This document shows, one piece after another, positions 45,488 through 55,298 of a stretch of DNA of 64,000 bases (positions are counted from its first letter, which is position 1; every line of letters begins with the position of its first letter). A program made the translations under genes and the position numbers. The DNA lies in assembly GCF_000735435.1 (NCBI RefSeq), contig NZ_JMPP01000067.1, positions 1 to 64,000 of the forward strand, written 5' to 3'. The DNA comes from Klebsiella planticola ATCC 33531 (lineage in GTDB: Bacteria > Pseudomonadota > Gammaproteobacteria > Enterobacterales > Enterobacteriaceae). Below the pieces are notes generated by a model, which saw only the letters and a program-made list of their open reading frames with translations, did no database searches and was not told the origin of the DNA.

Positions 45488-45796
45488 ATGTCGAAAAAAC
45501 TACTGCAGCTGCACTTTGCCTTTAACGGCCCCTTCGGCAGCGAGATGTCCCGCCAACTCGTGGAGCTGGCCGAGTCGATCAATCAGGAGCCGGGGTTTAT
45601 CTGGAAGGTCTGGACGGAAAGCGAAAAGAACCACGAGGCGGGCGGGATCTATCTTTTCGAGGATGAAGAGACCGCCCTCGCTTACCTCAATAAGCATACC
45701 GCGCGCCTGAAATCGCTCGGCGTTGATGAGGTTATCGGCAAAGTTTTCGACGTCAATGAACCGCTCACCGCACTGAACCACGGTCATCTGCAGTAG
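45488..45796 (+). CDS. YdhR-family putative monooxygenase
   Basis: The 102-residue protein has the ferredoxin-like fold segments of the YdhR family: [16 protein letters not shown] at the start, [32 protein letters not shown], and [20 protein letters not shown] ribosome site stands before the ATG. The family may be cofactor-free monooxygenases acting on aromatic compounds. It is divergent from the porin gene and may share regulation with it. Confidence 0.85.
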   Translation: MSKKLLQLHFAFNGPFGSEMSRQLVELAESINQEPGFIWKVWTESEKNHEAGGIYLFEDEETALAYLNKHTARLKSLGVDEVIGKVFDVNEPLTALNHGHLQ

Positions 45797-45822
45797 CGTT
45801 CATTTCGCGACGGAGCTCGTAT

Positions 45823-45925
45823 TTTTGCCGGGTGGCGGCCTGACGCCTTACCCGGCCTGTGTTCCTGTATATCAGCAGGCTGCGTTTTCCCGTAGGTCCG
45901 GGCAAGCGCAGCGTCACCAGACGCT
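45823..45925. repeat. REP-like elements after YdhR-like gene
   Basis: TGCCGGGTGGCGGCCTGACGC/CTTACCCGGCC (45824-45861) is an imperfect palindrome, followed by GTAGGTCCGGGCAAGCGCAG. It lies between two convergent genes. Confidence 0.55.
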
Positions 45926-45948
45926 TGTCCGATGACGTCTCCATCCAG

Positions 45949-48363
45949 TCACTGACTGAACTGGCGAAACAAGGCTTTGCCTTTTAACAAACGCAACCCT
46001 AGCCAGCCACCGCATAACGACAGCAGGAGCGCACCACACAGCGGCAACATCACCCACAGTCGCCAGTCCGGCGTCCACGGAAAATCAAAGACTTTGGTTT
46101 GCAGCATCGCCAGCGCCACCTCCGCGCCGATGGCCGCCACTACGCCGGAGACCACGCCCAGCAACGCAAACTCCGCCCACAGCGTGGTACGCAACAGCGA
46201 CTTTCCGGCCCCCAGCGTGCGCCAGACCACCAGCTCCTGATAGCGCTGGCGCATACCGACCTGAACCTGCGCCAGCAGCAGTAAAATGCCGCACGCGGTC
46301 ACCAGCACCACCATCACCTCCAGCGCCCGACTGACCTGTGTCAATACCTGGCCCACCTGACGGAGAATCGCACCAATATCCAGCAGGCTGACGGTGGGGA
46401 ATTCGCGATTAAGCTGCGTCAACAGCGTATTGCCGTTATCCCAGCGGAAGCTGGTCAGCCAGCTTTGCGGCTGCCCGTCGAGCGCCCCCGGCGGGAAGAT
46501 AAAGAAGAAGTTTGGCCGCAGGCTCTCCCAGTCAACTTTACGCACGCTGGACACTTTCGCGCTAAAGTCCTGAGTATCCCCGGTAAACGTCACGCTATCG
46601 CCAGGCTTGACGCCCAACCGCTGCGCCAGCCCCTCTTCAATCGAGACCTCCCCGGCTTTCGGCGGCCAGCTTCCGGCCACCAGCGGATTATGATCCGGCC
46701 GCTCGCTGCGCCAGGTCAGATTCAGCTCACGGTTCAACGCTTCGTCTTTATTGTTCTCCGCCGCCTGACCGTTAATCTGCGTCAGGCGGGCGCGCACAAT
46801 CGGATAAAACTCGGTCGCCGTAACATGATGCCCGGCGAGGAACGTTTTCACCGCAGCGACCTGCTCCGGGGCAATGTTGATTAAGAAGTAATTGGGGCTT
46901 TCCGGCGGCAGTTGCTGCTGCCAGCGATCCAGCAGATCGCCGCGCAGCACCAGCAGCAGCGCCAGCAACATAAACGACAGCGAAAATGCCGCCAGCTGAC
47001 TCAGGGTTGACCACGGCTGGCGCAGCAGACGGTTCACCGCCAGACGCAACGGCAGCGCTTTCAAGGTCAACCGTTTCAACATCCACAGCAGCCCCCAGCC
47101 CAACACGCCGCACAGCAGCGCCAGTACCACGGCACCGGCCAGTACCGCCCATAGCAGCGGGCTTCCGCCCATCAGCCAGGCCAGCAGAATCACCACCACC
47201 GCACACACCAGCGGAATATACAATTTCAGCGGCCAGACGTTGGCAACGACATCCTGACGCAGTACCCGCAGCGGCAGCGTTGCCAGCAGCAGGCGATAAG
47301 GTCGTAACCCCACCAGCAGCGAAATCACCACCATCGCGCCGATCGCCCACAGCCACGGCCAGCCGCTGGCCGGCGGTAAAGCCACCGGTAGCACCGGTTT
47401 TAGCATCAGCAGCAGAATCTGCTCGAGCCCCGCCCCCATCGCGCCGCCGGCCACCGCCGCCAGCGCCAGCAGCATCAGCCACTGGCCGACAATAAGCTTA
47501 CGCAGCTGCGCGCGTCCGGCGCCAAGAGTTTTCAGGATCGCCACCAGATCGTAGCGGCTGCGGCAGTAATGGCTCATCGCCACCGCCACCGCGGCCACCG
47601 CCAGCAACAGAGTCAGCAGCGCAGACAGCAGTAAAAACTGCTGCGAGCGTTCCAGTGATTTGCCTAAGGCGCTGTCGTCCTGCTCCAGGCCGATCCAGCG
47701 ATGTTCAGGCCCCAGCTTCGGCAGGAGCCACTTTTCATAGTCCGCCAGCTGCTGCGGGGTTCCGGCGTACTTATAGCGCCAGGAGACACGGCTGCCGGGC
47801 TGTACCGCGCCGGTTTTCGCCACATCGGCGGTGTTCATCATCAGCCGCGGCGCCATCTGGAAAGGGTTGAAGCCGGCATCCGGCTCTTGTAGCACCTCGC
47901 CAGCAATACGCAGCGTGGCATCGCCGACATCAAGAGTATCGCCGATTTTTAAGTTCAGCAGCGCCATCAGGCGCGGGGCCAGCAGCACGCTTCCGGCCTG
48001 CGGTTTCAGGCCCGGCGGCTGCGTCTCCAGCTTACCGTAAAGCGGATAGGTATCATCCACCGCCTTCACATCCGCCAGCTGCGGCGTATCGCCGGCAAAG
48101 GTCATGGTGGCGAAGCTCAGCTGCTCTCCGACGGTGAGTCCGAGCCTGCGCGCCTCGTCAATCCACTCGGCAGGCACCTCACGCGAGCTGCGCAGCGTCC
48201 GGTCCCCGGCCATAAATTCGCGACTCTGTTGGCTGAGCCCCTTTTCCATCCGATCGCCGATCGACCCCAGCGCCAGCACGCAGGCCACCGCCAGGCTCAG
48301 CGCCAGCCAGACTATCAACAGCGAGGGCGAGCGCCATTCGCGCCAGAACCAGCGGGCAATCAT
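45949..48363 (-). CDS. ybbP: ABC transporter permease YbbP
   Basis: The 804-residue protein equals E. coli YbbP. It has an N-terminal anchor, two FtsX/MacB-type permease blocks (helices at about 245-350 and 690-790), extra central helices (about 380-470) and two large periplasmic parts. It pairs with the ATPase YbbA, whose TGA overlaps its ATG (ATGA). The YbbA-YbbP-TesA set is thought to export or remove hydrophobic compounds; the cargo is not settled. Confidence 0.94.
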   Translation of the reverse strand: MIARWFWREWRSPSLLIVWLALSLAVACVLALGSIGDRMEKGLSQQSREFMAGDRTLRSSREVPAEWIDEARRLGLTVGEQLSFATMTFAGDTPQLADVKAVDDTYPLYGKLETQPPGLKPQAGSVLLAPRLMALLNLKIGDTLDVGDATLRIAGEVLQEPDAGFNPFQMAPRLMMNTADVAKTGAVQPGSRVSWRYKYAGTPQQLADYEKWLLPKLGPEHRWIGLEQDDSALGKSLERSQQFLLLSALLTLLLAVAAVAVAMSHYCRSRYDLVAILKTLGAGRAQLRKLIVGQWLMLLALAAVAGGAMGAGLEQILLLMLKPVLPVALPPASGWPWLWAIGAMVVISLLVGLRPYRLLLATLPLRVLRQDVVANVWPLKLYIPLVCAVVVILLAWLMGGSPLLWAVLAGAVVLALLCGVLGWGLLWMLKRLTLKALPLRLAVNRLLRQPWSTLSQLAAFSLSFMLLALLLVLRGDLLDRWQQQLPPESPNYFLINIAPEQVAAVKTFLAGHHVTATEFYPIVRARLTQINGQAAENNKDEALNRELNLTWRSERPDHNPLVAGSWPPKAGEVSIEEGLAQRLGVKPGDSVTFTGDTQDFSAKVSSVRKVDWESLRPNFFFIFPPGALDGQPQSWLTSFRWDNGNTLLTQLNREFPTVSLLDIGAILRQVGQVLTQVSRALEVMVVLVTACGILLLLAQVQVGMRQRYQELVVWRTLGAGKSLLRTTLWAEFALLGVVSGVVAAIGAEVALAMLQTKVFDFPWTPDWRLWVMLPLCGALLLSLCGGWLGLRLLKGKALFRQFSQ

Positions 48364-49046
48364 GCTTCCTCCCGCAGCAGGCCGTCCACCAGGCGCAGCC
48401 GCCGATCGCAGCGCGCCGCCAGCAGCGGATCGTGGGTCACCAGGATCAGGGTGGTACCATGCTCTCGATTAAGGGAAAACAGCAGATCGGCAATTTTGTC
48501 GCCGGTATGGCGGTCAAGATTGCCGGTAGGCTCATCGGCAAACAGCAGCTCAGGCCGACCGTTAAACGCGCGGGCGAGCGCCACCCGCTGCTGCTCACCG
48601 CCGGAAAGCTGCGCCGGCAGATGATGAAGACGTTTACCCAGACCCAGTTGCTCCAGCAATGCCCGGGCGCTGCCACGGCTTTGGTTATCGGTCTCACCGC
48701 GAAGCAGCGCCGGAAGCTCGACGTTTTCCAGAGCATTAAGCGTTGGAATCAGCATAAATGACTGAAAGACAAAGCCGACATGTTTGGCCCGCAGCCGCGC
48801 CCTTGCCTCTTCATCCATCGTATGCAGCGGCTGGCCGAGTAAGGAGACCTCACCGCTGCTGCCGTCATCCAGCCCGGCAAGTATCGCCAGCAGGGTCGAT
48901 TTCCCCGACCCCGACTCGCCAATCAGGGCGATGGTCTGCGCCGGTTTGACAACCAGCTCAACTCCGGTAAGGATGGAAAGCTGATGCTCTCCCTGACCGA
49001 CGGACTTCTTAAGATGATGAACTTCAAGTATGTTTTCCGCTGGCAT
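48360..49046 (-). CDS. ybbA: ABC transporter ATPase YbbA
   Basis: The 228-residue ATPase is of the LolD/MacB group. It shows Walker A GESGSGKST (43-51), signature LSGGEQQRVALARAF, Walker B LLFADEPTGNLD and the H-loop ILVTHD. It is coupled to ybbP by an ATGA overlap. Its 5' end overlaps the 5' end of tesA on the other strand by 33 bases. Confidence 0.96.
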   Translation of the reverse strand: MPAENILEVHHLKKSVGQGEHQLSILTGVELVVKPAQTIALIGESGSGKSTLLAILAGLDDGSSGEVSLLGQPLHTMDEEARARLRAKHVGFVFQSFMLIPTLNALENVELPALLRGETDNQSRGSARALLEQLGLGKRLHHLPAQLSGGEQQRVALARAFNGRPELLFADEPTGNLDRHTGDKIADLLFSLNREHGTTLILVTHDPLLAARCDRRLRLVDGLLREEA

Positions 49047-49640
49047 TTGCCTTTCCTGTTTCTGATTTTTTTTGCCTGCCGCGCCATGGCCGCAGACAAG
49101 CTATTAGTTCTTGGCGATAGCCTGAGCGCCGGTTATCGCATGGCCGCCAGCGCCGCCTGGCCTGCGCTACTCAACGATAAGTGGCAGACCACCACGCCGG
49201 TCATCAACGCCAGCATCAGCGGCGACACCTCTCAGCAAGGGCTGGCAAGACTCCCGGCGCTGCTCAAGCAGCATCAGCCGCGCTGGGTGCTGGTCGAACT
49301 GGGAGGCAACGACGGGCTACGCGGCTTCCCGCCCCAGCAAACCGAACAAACTCTGCGGACGGTGATTCAGGATATCAAAGCCGCCAACGCTCAGCCGTTG
49401 CTGATGCAAATTCGCCTGCCCGCCAACTATGGCCGTCGTTATAATGAAGCCTTTAGCGCCCTGTATCCGGCCCTGGCCAAAGAGTTTGATATTCCTCTGC
49501 TGCCCTTTTTTATGGAAGAGGTCTATCTGAAACCCCAGTGGATGCAGGATGATGGCATCCACCCCAATCGCGATGCCCAGCCTTTTATTGCCGACTGGAT
49601 GGCAACCCGGCTGGCTCCCTTAGTTAATCATGACTCCTGA
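49014..49640 (+). CDS. tesA: Multifunctional acyl-CoA thioesterase I / protease I / lysophospholipase L1
   Basis: The 208-residue periplasmic SGNH hydrolase has a signal peptide (1-26, cleavage after CRAMA), the GDSL block LVLGDSLSAGYR (Ser36, Ser10 of the mature form), GGNDGLRG and the C-terminal DDGIHPN with the Asp and His of the triad. The ATG at 49014 gives the E. coli length; the frame is open 30 bases further upstream. It overlaps ybbA divergently. Confidence 0.96.
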   Translation: MMNFKYVFRWHLPFLFLIFFACRAMAADKLLVLGDSLSAGYRMAASAAWPALLNDKWQTTTPVINASISGDTSQQGLARLPALLKQHQPRWVLVELGGNDGLRGFPPQQTEQTLRTVIQDIKAANAQPLLMQIRLPANYGRRYNEAFSALYPALAKEFDIPLLPFFMEEVYLKPQWMQDDGIHPNRDAQPFIADWMATRLAPLVNHDS

Positions 49641-50439
49641 TCTTCAGGCGTCGCTTGCAGGTAAAGTTATGCAAAAATCGGTTTTAGTTACAGGCTGTTC
49701 CAGCGGTATTGGTCTTGAAAGCGCCCTCGATTTAAAACGCCAGGGCTTTAACGTCCTGGCCGCCTGCCGTAAAGCGGACGACGTGGCGCGGATGCAGGAG
49801 CTCGGGCTGACCGGTATTTTGCTGGACCTCGACGATCCGCAAAGCGTTGAACGCGCCGCTGCGGAGGTCATCGCCCTGACCAATAATCGCCTGTACGGGC
49901 TGTTTAATAACGCCGGATACGGCGTCTATGGCCCGCTCGCCACCATTAGCCGTCAACAGATGGAGGCGCAGTTTTCCGCCAACTTTTTTGGCGCACACCA
50001 GCTGACGATGTTACTTCTGCCGGCAATGGAGCCGCACGGCGAAGGGCGTATCGTCATGACCTCCTCGGTCATGGGGATCATCTCCAGCCCCGGTCGCGGC
50101 GCCTACGCGGCCAGCAAATATGCGCTGGAAGCCTGGTCCGATGCGCTGCGTATGGAGCTGCGCTATAGCGGCATTAAGGTCAGCCTGATTGAGCCCGGTC
50201 CCATCAACACCCGTTTTACCACCAACGTCAACCAAACCCAGCGCGATAAGCCGGTGGAGAATCCGGGTATCGCCGCACGCTTTACCCTCGGCCCGGAAGC
50301 GGTGGTGGAAAAAGTGCGCCATGCTTTTACCAGCGACAAACCGCAATTACGCTATCCGGTGACGCTTGTCACCCACGCCGTGGCGCTGCTCAAACGCCTG
50401 CTGCCGACGCGACTGATGGACAAAATTATCCAGGGCTGA
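49630..50439 (+). CDS. ybbO: Short-chain dehydrogenase YbbO
   Basis: The 269-residue short-chain dehydrogenase has TGCSSGIGLESALDL for the dinucleotide, NNAGYGVYGPL, and catalytic Ser, Tyr, Lys in MTSSVMGI and YAASKYALEAW. E. coli YbbO acts as an NADP-dependent aldehyde reductase. The start chosen overlaps the end of tesA by 11 bases and gives the E. coli length; an internal ATG at 49669 is the alternative. Confidence 0.93.
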   Translation: MTPDLQASLAGKVMQKSVLVTGCSSGIGLESALDLKRQGFNVLAACRKADDVARMQELGLTGILLDLDDPQSVERAAAEVIALTNNRLYGLFNNAGYGVYGPLATISRQQMEAQFSANFFGAHQLTMLLLPAMEPHGEGRIVMTSSVMGIISSPGRGAYAASKYALEAWSDALRMELRYSGIKVSLIEPGPINTRFTTNVNQTQRDKPVENPGIAARFTLGPEAVVEKVRHAFTSDKPQLRYPVTLVTHAVALLKRLLPTRLMDKIIQG

Positions 50440-50497
50440 GTTGAAGCTCCGGCTGTCGCCCCCATGTATACCCAAAATCGACTAAAGAGATGCGCTC

Positions 50498-51352
50498 ATG
50501 TCAGTACAGAATGTTATCAATATTACCGAAGCTAACCTGCACCAGACGCTGGAGCAATCCGTTACTGCGCCGGTGCTGTTTTATTTCTGGTCAGCGCGCA
50601 GCCAGCACTGCGAGCAGCTGACGCCGGTTCTGGAAGGACTGGCTGCGCAATACAACGGGCAGTTTACGCTGGCGAAAGTGGACTGCGATGCTGAGCAGAT
50701 GCTTGCCTCACAGTTTGGCCTGCGCTCAATCCCGACGGTTTATCTGTTCCAGAACGGCCAGCCGGTAGACGGCTTCGAAGGCCCGCAGCCGGAATCAGCC
50801 ATCCGTGCGCTGCTGGATAAAGTGCTGCCCCGCGAAGAGGAGCTCAAAGCTCAGCAGGCGCTGGCGCTGATGCAGGAAGAAAAATATCTTGAGGCTCTGC
50901 CGCTGCTGAAAGACGCGTGGCAGATGTCGAACCAGGACAGCCAGATTGGCCTGCTGCTGGCGGAGACGCTGATCGCGCTGCAGCGTTCCGACGAAGCCGA
51001 AGCGGTGCTGAAAACCGTTCCTATGCAGGATCAGGATACCCGCTATCAGGGGCTGGTCGCGCAGATTGAGCTGCTGAAACAGGCGGCCGATACGCCGGAA
51101 ATTCAACAGCTGCAGCAGCAGGTTGAACAGCATCCTGAAGATGCCGCGCTGGCCGCTCAGCTCGCGCTGCAGCTGCATCAGGTTGGCCGCAATGAAGAAG
51201 CGCTGGCGCTGCTGTTCAGTCATTTGCAGAAGGATTTAGGCGCCGGAGACGGCCAGGTACGCAAGATGTTGCAGGAGATCCTTGCCGCACTGGGTACCGG
51301 CGATGCCCTGGCGGCGAAGTACCGCCGTCAGCTCTATTCGCTGCTGTACTAA
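50498..51352 (+). CDS. cnoX: Chaperedoxin CnoX
   Basis: The 284-residue protein has a thioredoxin domain with a degenerate active site SQHC (35-38), plus Cys63 in KVDCDAEQ, followed by a C-terminal TPR region (about 115-284) with many Gln- and Leu-rich helices. In E. coli (YbbN) it holds proteins under bleach stress and passes them to DnaK and GroEL. It is followed by a tandem repeat array and the convergent fetB. Confidence 0.95.
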   Translation: MSVQNVINITEANLHQTLEQSVTAPVLFYFWSARSQHCEQLTPVLEGLAAQYNGQFTLAKVDCDAEQMLASQFGLRSIPTVYLFQNGQPVDGFEGPQPESAIRALLDKVLPREEELKAQQALALMQEEKYLEALPLLKDAWQMSNQDSQIGLLLAETLIALQRSDEAEAVLKTVPMQDQDTRYQGLVAQIELLKQAADTPEIQQLQQQVEQHPEDAALAAQLALQLHQVGRNEEALALLFSHLQKDLGAGDGQVRKMLQEILAALGTGDALAAKYRRQLYSLLY

Positions 51353-51372
51353 TCCCCTTATCCACGTCAATC

Positions 51373-51667
51373 CCCCCGGTCGCGCTACGCTTACCGGGGC
51401 TACGGGGCGGAAACGCCGCACCTGTTCTCCGAAACGCCCCCGGTCGCGCTGCGCTTACCGGGGCTACGGGGCGAAAACGCCGCACCTGTTCTCCAAAACG
51501 CCCCCGGTCGCGCTACGCTTACCGGGGCTACGGGGGCGAAAACGCCGCATCCTGTTCTCCGAAACGCCCCCGGTCCGCGCTGCGCTTACCGGGGCTACGG
51601 GGCGGAAACGCCGCACCTGTTCTCCAAAACGCCCCCGGTCGCGCTGCGCTTACCGGGGCTACGGGCG
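51373..51667. repeat. Tandem array of a 64-base REP-like unit, about 4.6 copies
   Basis: Units start at 51373, 51437, 51501, 51567 and 51632 with CCCCCGGTCGCGCT. Units 1-4 are 64-66 bases long, and the last is cut after ACCGGGGCTACGGG. Each unit contains a hairpin CCCCGGT...ACCGGGG plus the spacer AACGCCGCACCTGTTCTCC. Differences among copies are single bases or 1-2 base insertions. The array fills the 350-base gap between the convergent cnoX and fetB genes; no gene is present. Confidence 0.9.
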
Positions 51668-51702
51668 GCACTGTCGTGCCGCCATCCGGGGAGCCGTTAC
51701 GT

Positions 51703-52485
51703 TTATGAGTGCTTTTTCAACTGCGTCACCACCAGCTGATGGCGGGCGTTAAAGAACTTGCGGTAGGTCAGATAGCCGGCGATGATCGTCGACAGACTGG
51801 CGGTAGAGAGCAGCATAAACGTCACCATAATCTGATATTTAATGGCCTTCACCGGATCAATGCCGGCAAAAATCAGCCCTGACATCATGCCGGGCAAACT
51901 CACCAGCCCCACCGTTTTAGCCGAATCGATAGTCGGGATCAGCGATGCGCGAATACTGTCGCGAATTAACCCGGCAGCCGCCATTTTCGGCGTGGCGCCC
52001 AGGCTGAGCTTCTCCTGAATTTGCTGCTGCTCGCTGTTGAAGCGCTGTCCCATATTGTTGTAGCACAGCCCGACCGCCACCATCGCGTTCCCGGCCACCA
52101 TCCCGGCGATCGGAATCACCTGCATCGGCACAAAAGCAATGGAGCCGGAGAAGACCAGCACCGCCAGCGTCAGTCCGGCGCCGGTCGTAATGGCAATAAA
52201 TGACGACAGGAAGGCCTTATCAATATATTTGCTGCGCTTTTGCGCGTTCCATGCCGCGTTAAAGCAAATAAACAGCACCATCAGCAGCGTCAGCAGCGCG
52301 TGATTGACGTTGAAGATATATTTCAGGACGTAGCCGACAATAATCAGCTGCACCACCGCCCGACAGATACTCCAGACGATATCTTTTTCCAGCGCCAGTT
52401 TTTCCCGGTAGCTCACAATAATCGCCACCAGCACCAGCACCATCGAAAGCGCCAGCGATTCGTTGGTAATATTATGCCCGTTCAT
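51703..52485 (-). CDS. fetB: Iron export ABC permease FetB
   Basis: The 260-residue membrane protein (YbbM, UPF0014) has about seven helices and the segments FNAAWNAQKRSKYIDKAF, PIAGMVAGNAMVAVGLCYNNM and SLPGMMSGLIFAGIDPVKAIKYQI. With FetA it exports iron and protects against peroxide in E. coli. Its start overlaps the end of fetA by 14 bases. Confidence 0.95.
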   Translation of the reverse strand: MNGHNITNESLALSMVLVLVAIIVSYREKLALEKDIVWSICRAVVQLIIVGYVLKYIFNVNHALLTLLMVLFICFNAAWNAQKRSKYIDKAFLSSFIAITTGAGLTLAVLVFSGSIAFVPMQVIPIAGMVAGNAMVAVGLCYNNMGQRFNSEQQQIQEKLSLGATPKMAAAGLIRDSIRASLIPTIDSAKTVGLVSLPGMMSGLIFAGIDPVKAIKYQIMVTFMLLSTASLSTIIAGYLTYRKFFNARHQLVVTQLKKHS

Positions 52486-53149
52486 GAGACACCTCCTGAG
52501 CGCTGCCGCCGGCGGGCTGCAACGTGATCACCTCATCAGCATGGGCAATTTCATTGCGATCGTGGGTGACCCACAGCACCGCAATATTTTTTTCCGTCAC
52601 ATAACGATGAATAATATCGTTGACGTTGTGTTTATTACTTTCATCCAGCGCGCTGGTAATTTCATCAAGCAACAATACCTGGGGCAAAAATTGCAAATTA
52701 CGGATCAGCGAAACCCGCTGCTTTTCTCCCCCAGAAAGCTCATTGATTGATTTTTCCAGCGTATTTTCCGCAAGACCAAAGCGTTGTAAATCAGCGACCA
52801 GCGCCGCAGGATCCGGCTGCTGATGGCGAATCTGCCAGGGAAAAATCAGATTGTCATAAACCGAGTCACCAAACAGCGCCGGGGTCTGCGCGCAGTAGGA
52901 GACCTGCTGGCGGTAGGTTTCCGGCGAGAGCGCCGTAATATCCCGATCGGCAAAAAAAATCTGCCCGGAGGTAGGACTCAGCAGCGAGGCGATAATTTTC
53001 AGCAAGGTGCTTTTTCCACAGCCGGAAGGCCCGGTAATCAGCTTAAATTCTCCGGCCCGCAGCTGGAGATTTATATTATTAAGAATGACCGTCTCGTCGA
53101 CCTGAAAGCCAACATTCGCAAGACGCAAAATAGCGTTATTTTCCTTCAT
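52472..53149 (-). CDS. fetA: Iron export ABC ATPase FetA
   Basis: The 225-residue ATPase has Walker A GPSGCGKST (40-48), signature LSGGEKQRVSL, Walker B VLLLDEITSALD and H-loop LWVTHD. The start at 53149 equals the E. coli YbbL/FetA length; an in-frame ATG at 53173 is less likely. It is coupled to fetB by overlap. Confidence 0.95.
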   Translation of the reverse strand: MKENNAILRLANVGFQVDETVILNNINLQLRAGEFKLITGPSGCGKSTLLKIIASLLSPTSGQIFFADRDITALSPETYRQQVSYCAQTPALFGDSVYDNLIFPWQIRHQQPDPAALVADLQRFGLAENTLEKSINELSGGEKQRVSLIRNLQFLPQVLLLDEITSALDESNKHNVNDIIHRYVTEKNIAVLWVTHDRNEIAHADEVITLQPAGGSAQEVSHERA

Positions 53150-53288
53150 TATTGTTCCACTTTTTTCCCACAACCCTGCTAGTTTACTCCAGTTTCCTTT
53201 CGCCTGGGTGAGGAGAAAGATATACTCAATTTAAACCTGCGTCATTTTTTCTGGCGCCTCATCAGGCAATAAAACAGGAGGTTTTTTG

Positions 53289-54206
53289 ATGCTGATCTTT
53301 ATCCCCGTACTCATTTTCGTCGCGCTGGTTATCGTCATGGCGGGCGTTAAAATTGTCCCCCAGGGCTTCCAGTGGACCGTTGAGCGTTTCGGCCGCTACA
53401 CCATGACGCTGCAACCGGGTTTAAGCCTGGTGGTGCCATTTATGGATCGGATTGGCCGTAAGATTAATATGATGGAACAGGTGCTTGATATTCCCTCCCA
53501 GGAGGTTATTTCACGCGATAACGCCAACGTTACTATTGATGCCGTGTGCTTTATTCAGGTCATTGATGCGCCAAAAGCGGCTTATGAGGTCAGCAATTTA
53601 CAGCAGGCGATCGTCAACCTGACGATGACCAACATTCGTACCGTTCTTGGCTCGATGGAACTTGACGAAATGCTCTCCCAGCGCGACAGCATTAACACCC
53701 GCCTGCTGCATATTGTCGACGAAGCGACGAACCCGTGGGGCGTCAAAATTACCCGCGTCGAAATTCGCGACGTGCGCCCGCCGGCTGAACTGATTGCCTC
53801 GATGAACGCCCAGATGAAAGCCGAACGAACCAAACGCGCCTATATTCTTGAAGCCGAAGGGATACGCCAGGCCGAAATTCTCAAAGCCGAAGGGGAAAAG
53901 CAGTCGCAGATCCTGAAAGCGGAAGGGGAACGCCAGTCGGCATTCTTGCAGGCCGAGGCCCGCGAACGTTCTGCGGAAGCGGAAGCCCGCGCGACGCAGA
54001 TGGTCTCGTCCGCTATCGCCTCCGGCGATATTCAGGCGATTAACTACTTTGTGGCCCAGAAATACACCGATGCGCTGCAGAAAATTGGTTCCGCCAATAA
54101 CAGCAAAGTGGTGATGATGCCGCTCGATGCCAGCAGCCTGATGGGCTCTATCGCCGGTATCAGCGAGCTTATCAAAGAAGGTTCTGGCGAACGGAAAAAA
54201 TCATGA
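53289..54206 (+). CDS. qmcA: SPFH/Band-7 protein QmcA
   Basis: The 305-residue protein has one N-terminal membrane helix (about 3-20), an SPFH domain ([20 protein letters not shown]... to about 190) and a long Glu/Ala-rich coiled coil with [20 protein letters not shown]. It is an inner-membrane stomatin-like scaffold. AGGAGG precedes the ATG. Its end overlaps ybbJ by four bases, as in other SPFH-NfeD pairs. Confidence 0.95.
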   Translation: MLIFIPVLIFVALVIVMAGVKIVPQGFQWTVERFGRYTMTLQPGLSLVVPFMDRIGRKINMMEQVLDIPSQEVISRDNANVTIDAVCFIQVIDAPKAAYEVSNLQQAIVNLTMTNIRTVLGSMELDEMLSQRDSINTRLLHIVDEATNPWGVKITRVEIRDVRPPAELIASMNAQMKAERTKRAYILEAEGIRQAEILKAEGEKQSQILKAEGERQSAFLQAEARERSAEAEARATQMVSSAIASGDIQAINYFVAQKYTDALQKIGSANNSKVVMMPLDASSLMGSIAGISELIKEGSGERKKS

Positions 54207-54667
54207 TCGCGCTCATTCTCGCCCATCCGCATATTTTCTGGCTGAGCCTCGGCGGACTCCTGCTGGCCGCTGAAATGCTGGGCGGCAACGGCTATCTGCT
54301 GTGGAGCGGCATCGCCGGCGTAGTCACCGGACTCCTCTCCTGGGGGCTGCCCTTCGGCTGGGAGTGGCAGGGCACGCTGTTCGCCGCGATGACCTTGCTG
54401 GCCGCCTGGCTGTGGTCACACTGGCTGCGCAGGCAGGTCGCGCGCCAGAAACCGGCCGACGCGCAGCTCAACCAGCGCGGCAAGCAGCTGGTCGGCCGCG
54501 TCTTCATGCTGGAAAGCCCGCTGATCAACGGCCATGGTCACGTACGGGTTGGCGACAGCTCGTGGCCGGTGGTGGCCGATGAGGACCTTGCCGCAGGCAG
54601 CCACGTAGAGGTACTGGCCGTCGAAGGTATTACGCTGCGCGTGCGGGCCACCGCGCCACGCCGCTAA
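54203..54667 (+). CDS. ybbJ: NfeD-like membrane protein YbbJ
   Basis: The 154-residue protein has hydrophobic helices in the first half (about 5-75) and a C-terminal OB-like NfeD domain ([50 protein letters not shown]). It works with QmcA, to which it is coupled by an ATGA overlap. It ends four bases inside the convergent cueR. Confidence 0.94.
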   Translation: MIALILAHPHIFWLSLGGLLLAAEMLGGNGYLLWSGIAGVVTGLLSWGLPFGWEWQGTLFAAMTLLAAWLWSHWLRRQVARQKPADAQLNQRGKQLVGRVFMLESPLINGHGHVRVGDSSWPVVADEDLAAGSHVEVLAVEGITLRVRATAPRR

Positions 54668-55074
54668 GCCTGCGCCTTGCGGTGGCAGCAGCCGGAAAGG
54701 TTGTCGATAATTGGACAATCGGCGCCGTCATCGCCGGGACAGGCTTCCGCCAGCGCCAGCAGATGCCTGCGCATATTTTGCAACTCGCTGATATGGCGCT
54801 CAATATCCGCAACTTTATCCAGCGTTCTGCGCTTAACGTCCGCACTGTGCCGCGACGGATCGTTAAACAGAAAGATCAGTTCGCGGCACTCCTCAAGATT
54901 AAACCCGACCTGCCGCGCCTGGCGCAGTAAGGTCAGTTCATCCAGGTGCCGTTGACTGTAGCTGCGATAGCCGTTTTCACTGCGCAGCGGCGGCGTGACC
55001 AGTCCCTTCTCTTCATAAAAGCGAATCGCTTTACTGGTTAAGCCGGTTTTTTTTGCCACATCGCTGATATTCAC
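54664..55074 (-). CDS. cueR: Copper-responsive MerR-family activator CueR
   Basis: The 136-residue regulator has the winged helix [26 protein letters not shown], the dimer helix and the copper-binding loop with Cys112 and Cys120 ([12 protein letters not shown]), positions equal to E. coli CueR. A matching operator lies before copA at 59693. Between them a 4-gene cassette has been inserted in place of E. coli ybaS-ybaT. Confidence 0.97.
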   Translation of the reverse strand: MNISDVAKKTGLTSKAIRFYEEKGLVTPPLRSENGYRSYSQRHLDELTLLRQARQVGFNLEECRELIFLFNDPSRHSADVKRRTLDKVADIERHISELQNMRRHLLALAEACPGDDGADCPIIDNLSGCCHRKAQA

Positions 55075-55256
55075 GTGTCCTCCGTCGATTGGCGCCTACA
55101 GAGCATCATTATAACTCACTTCCCGCCATCGCCTACCGGGCGACGCCTCAGGAAGCCTTCTTCCTTTCAGAGTAGCGCGTCCGGGGCATCATTTTCTGTA
55201 ACAATTGCCTGTTATAAGTGATCGCTTTCGCAATCCTGACTCTTTCATCTTTCAAT

Positions 55257-55270
55257 TCTACGCGGGTAGA
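55257..55270. promoter_or_regulatory. Operator 1, LacI-type palindrome
   Basis: TCTACGCGGGTAGA has TCTAC/GTAGA arms and a central CG, the shape of LacI-family operators. It lies just upstream of the -10 element of the transporter promoter and is repeated 42 bases downstream. Confidence 0.75.
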
Positions 55271-55291
55271 TCTATTAATCTGCCGAAGAAA

Positions 55292-55297
55292 TATAAT
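55292..55297 (+). promoter_or_regulatory. -10 element of the transporter operon
   Basis: A perfect TATAAT lies between the two operator palindromes, two bases before the second. No good -35 is seen at 16-18 bases; operator 1 occupies that region. Confidence 0.6.
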
Positions 55298-55298
55298 A

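Noticed and set aside
51373-51667. CRISPR array
   Set aside because: Repeats are contiguous 64-base units without unique spacers, and no cas genes are present.
51282-51752. 156-codon forward frame with repeated peptide
   Set aside because: The repeat peptide only reflects the 64-base DNA tandem array; the frame begins inside cnoX and shows no ribosome site.
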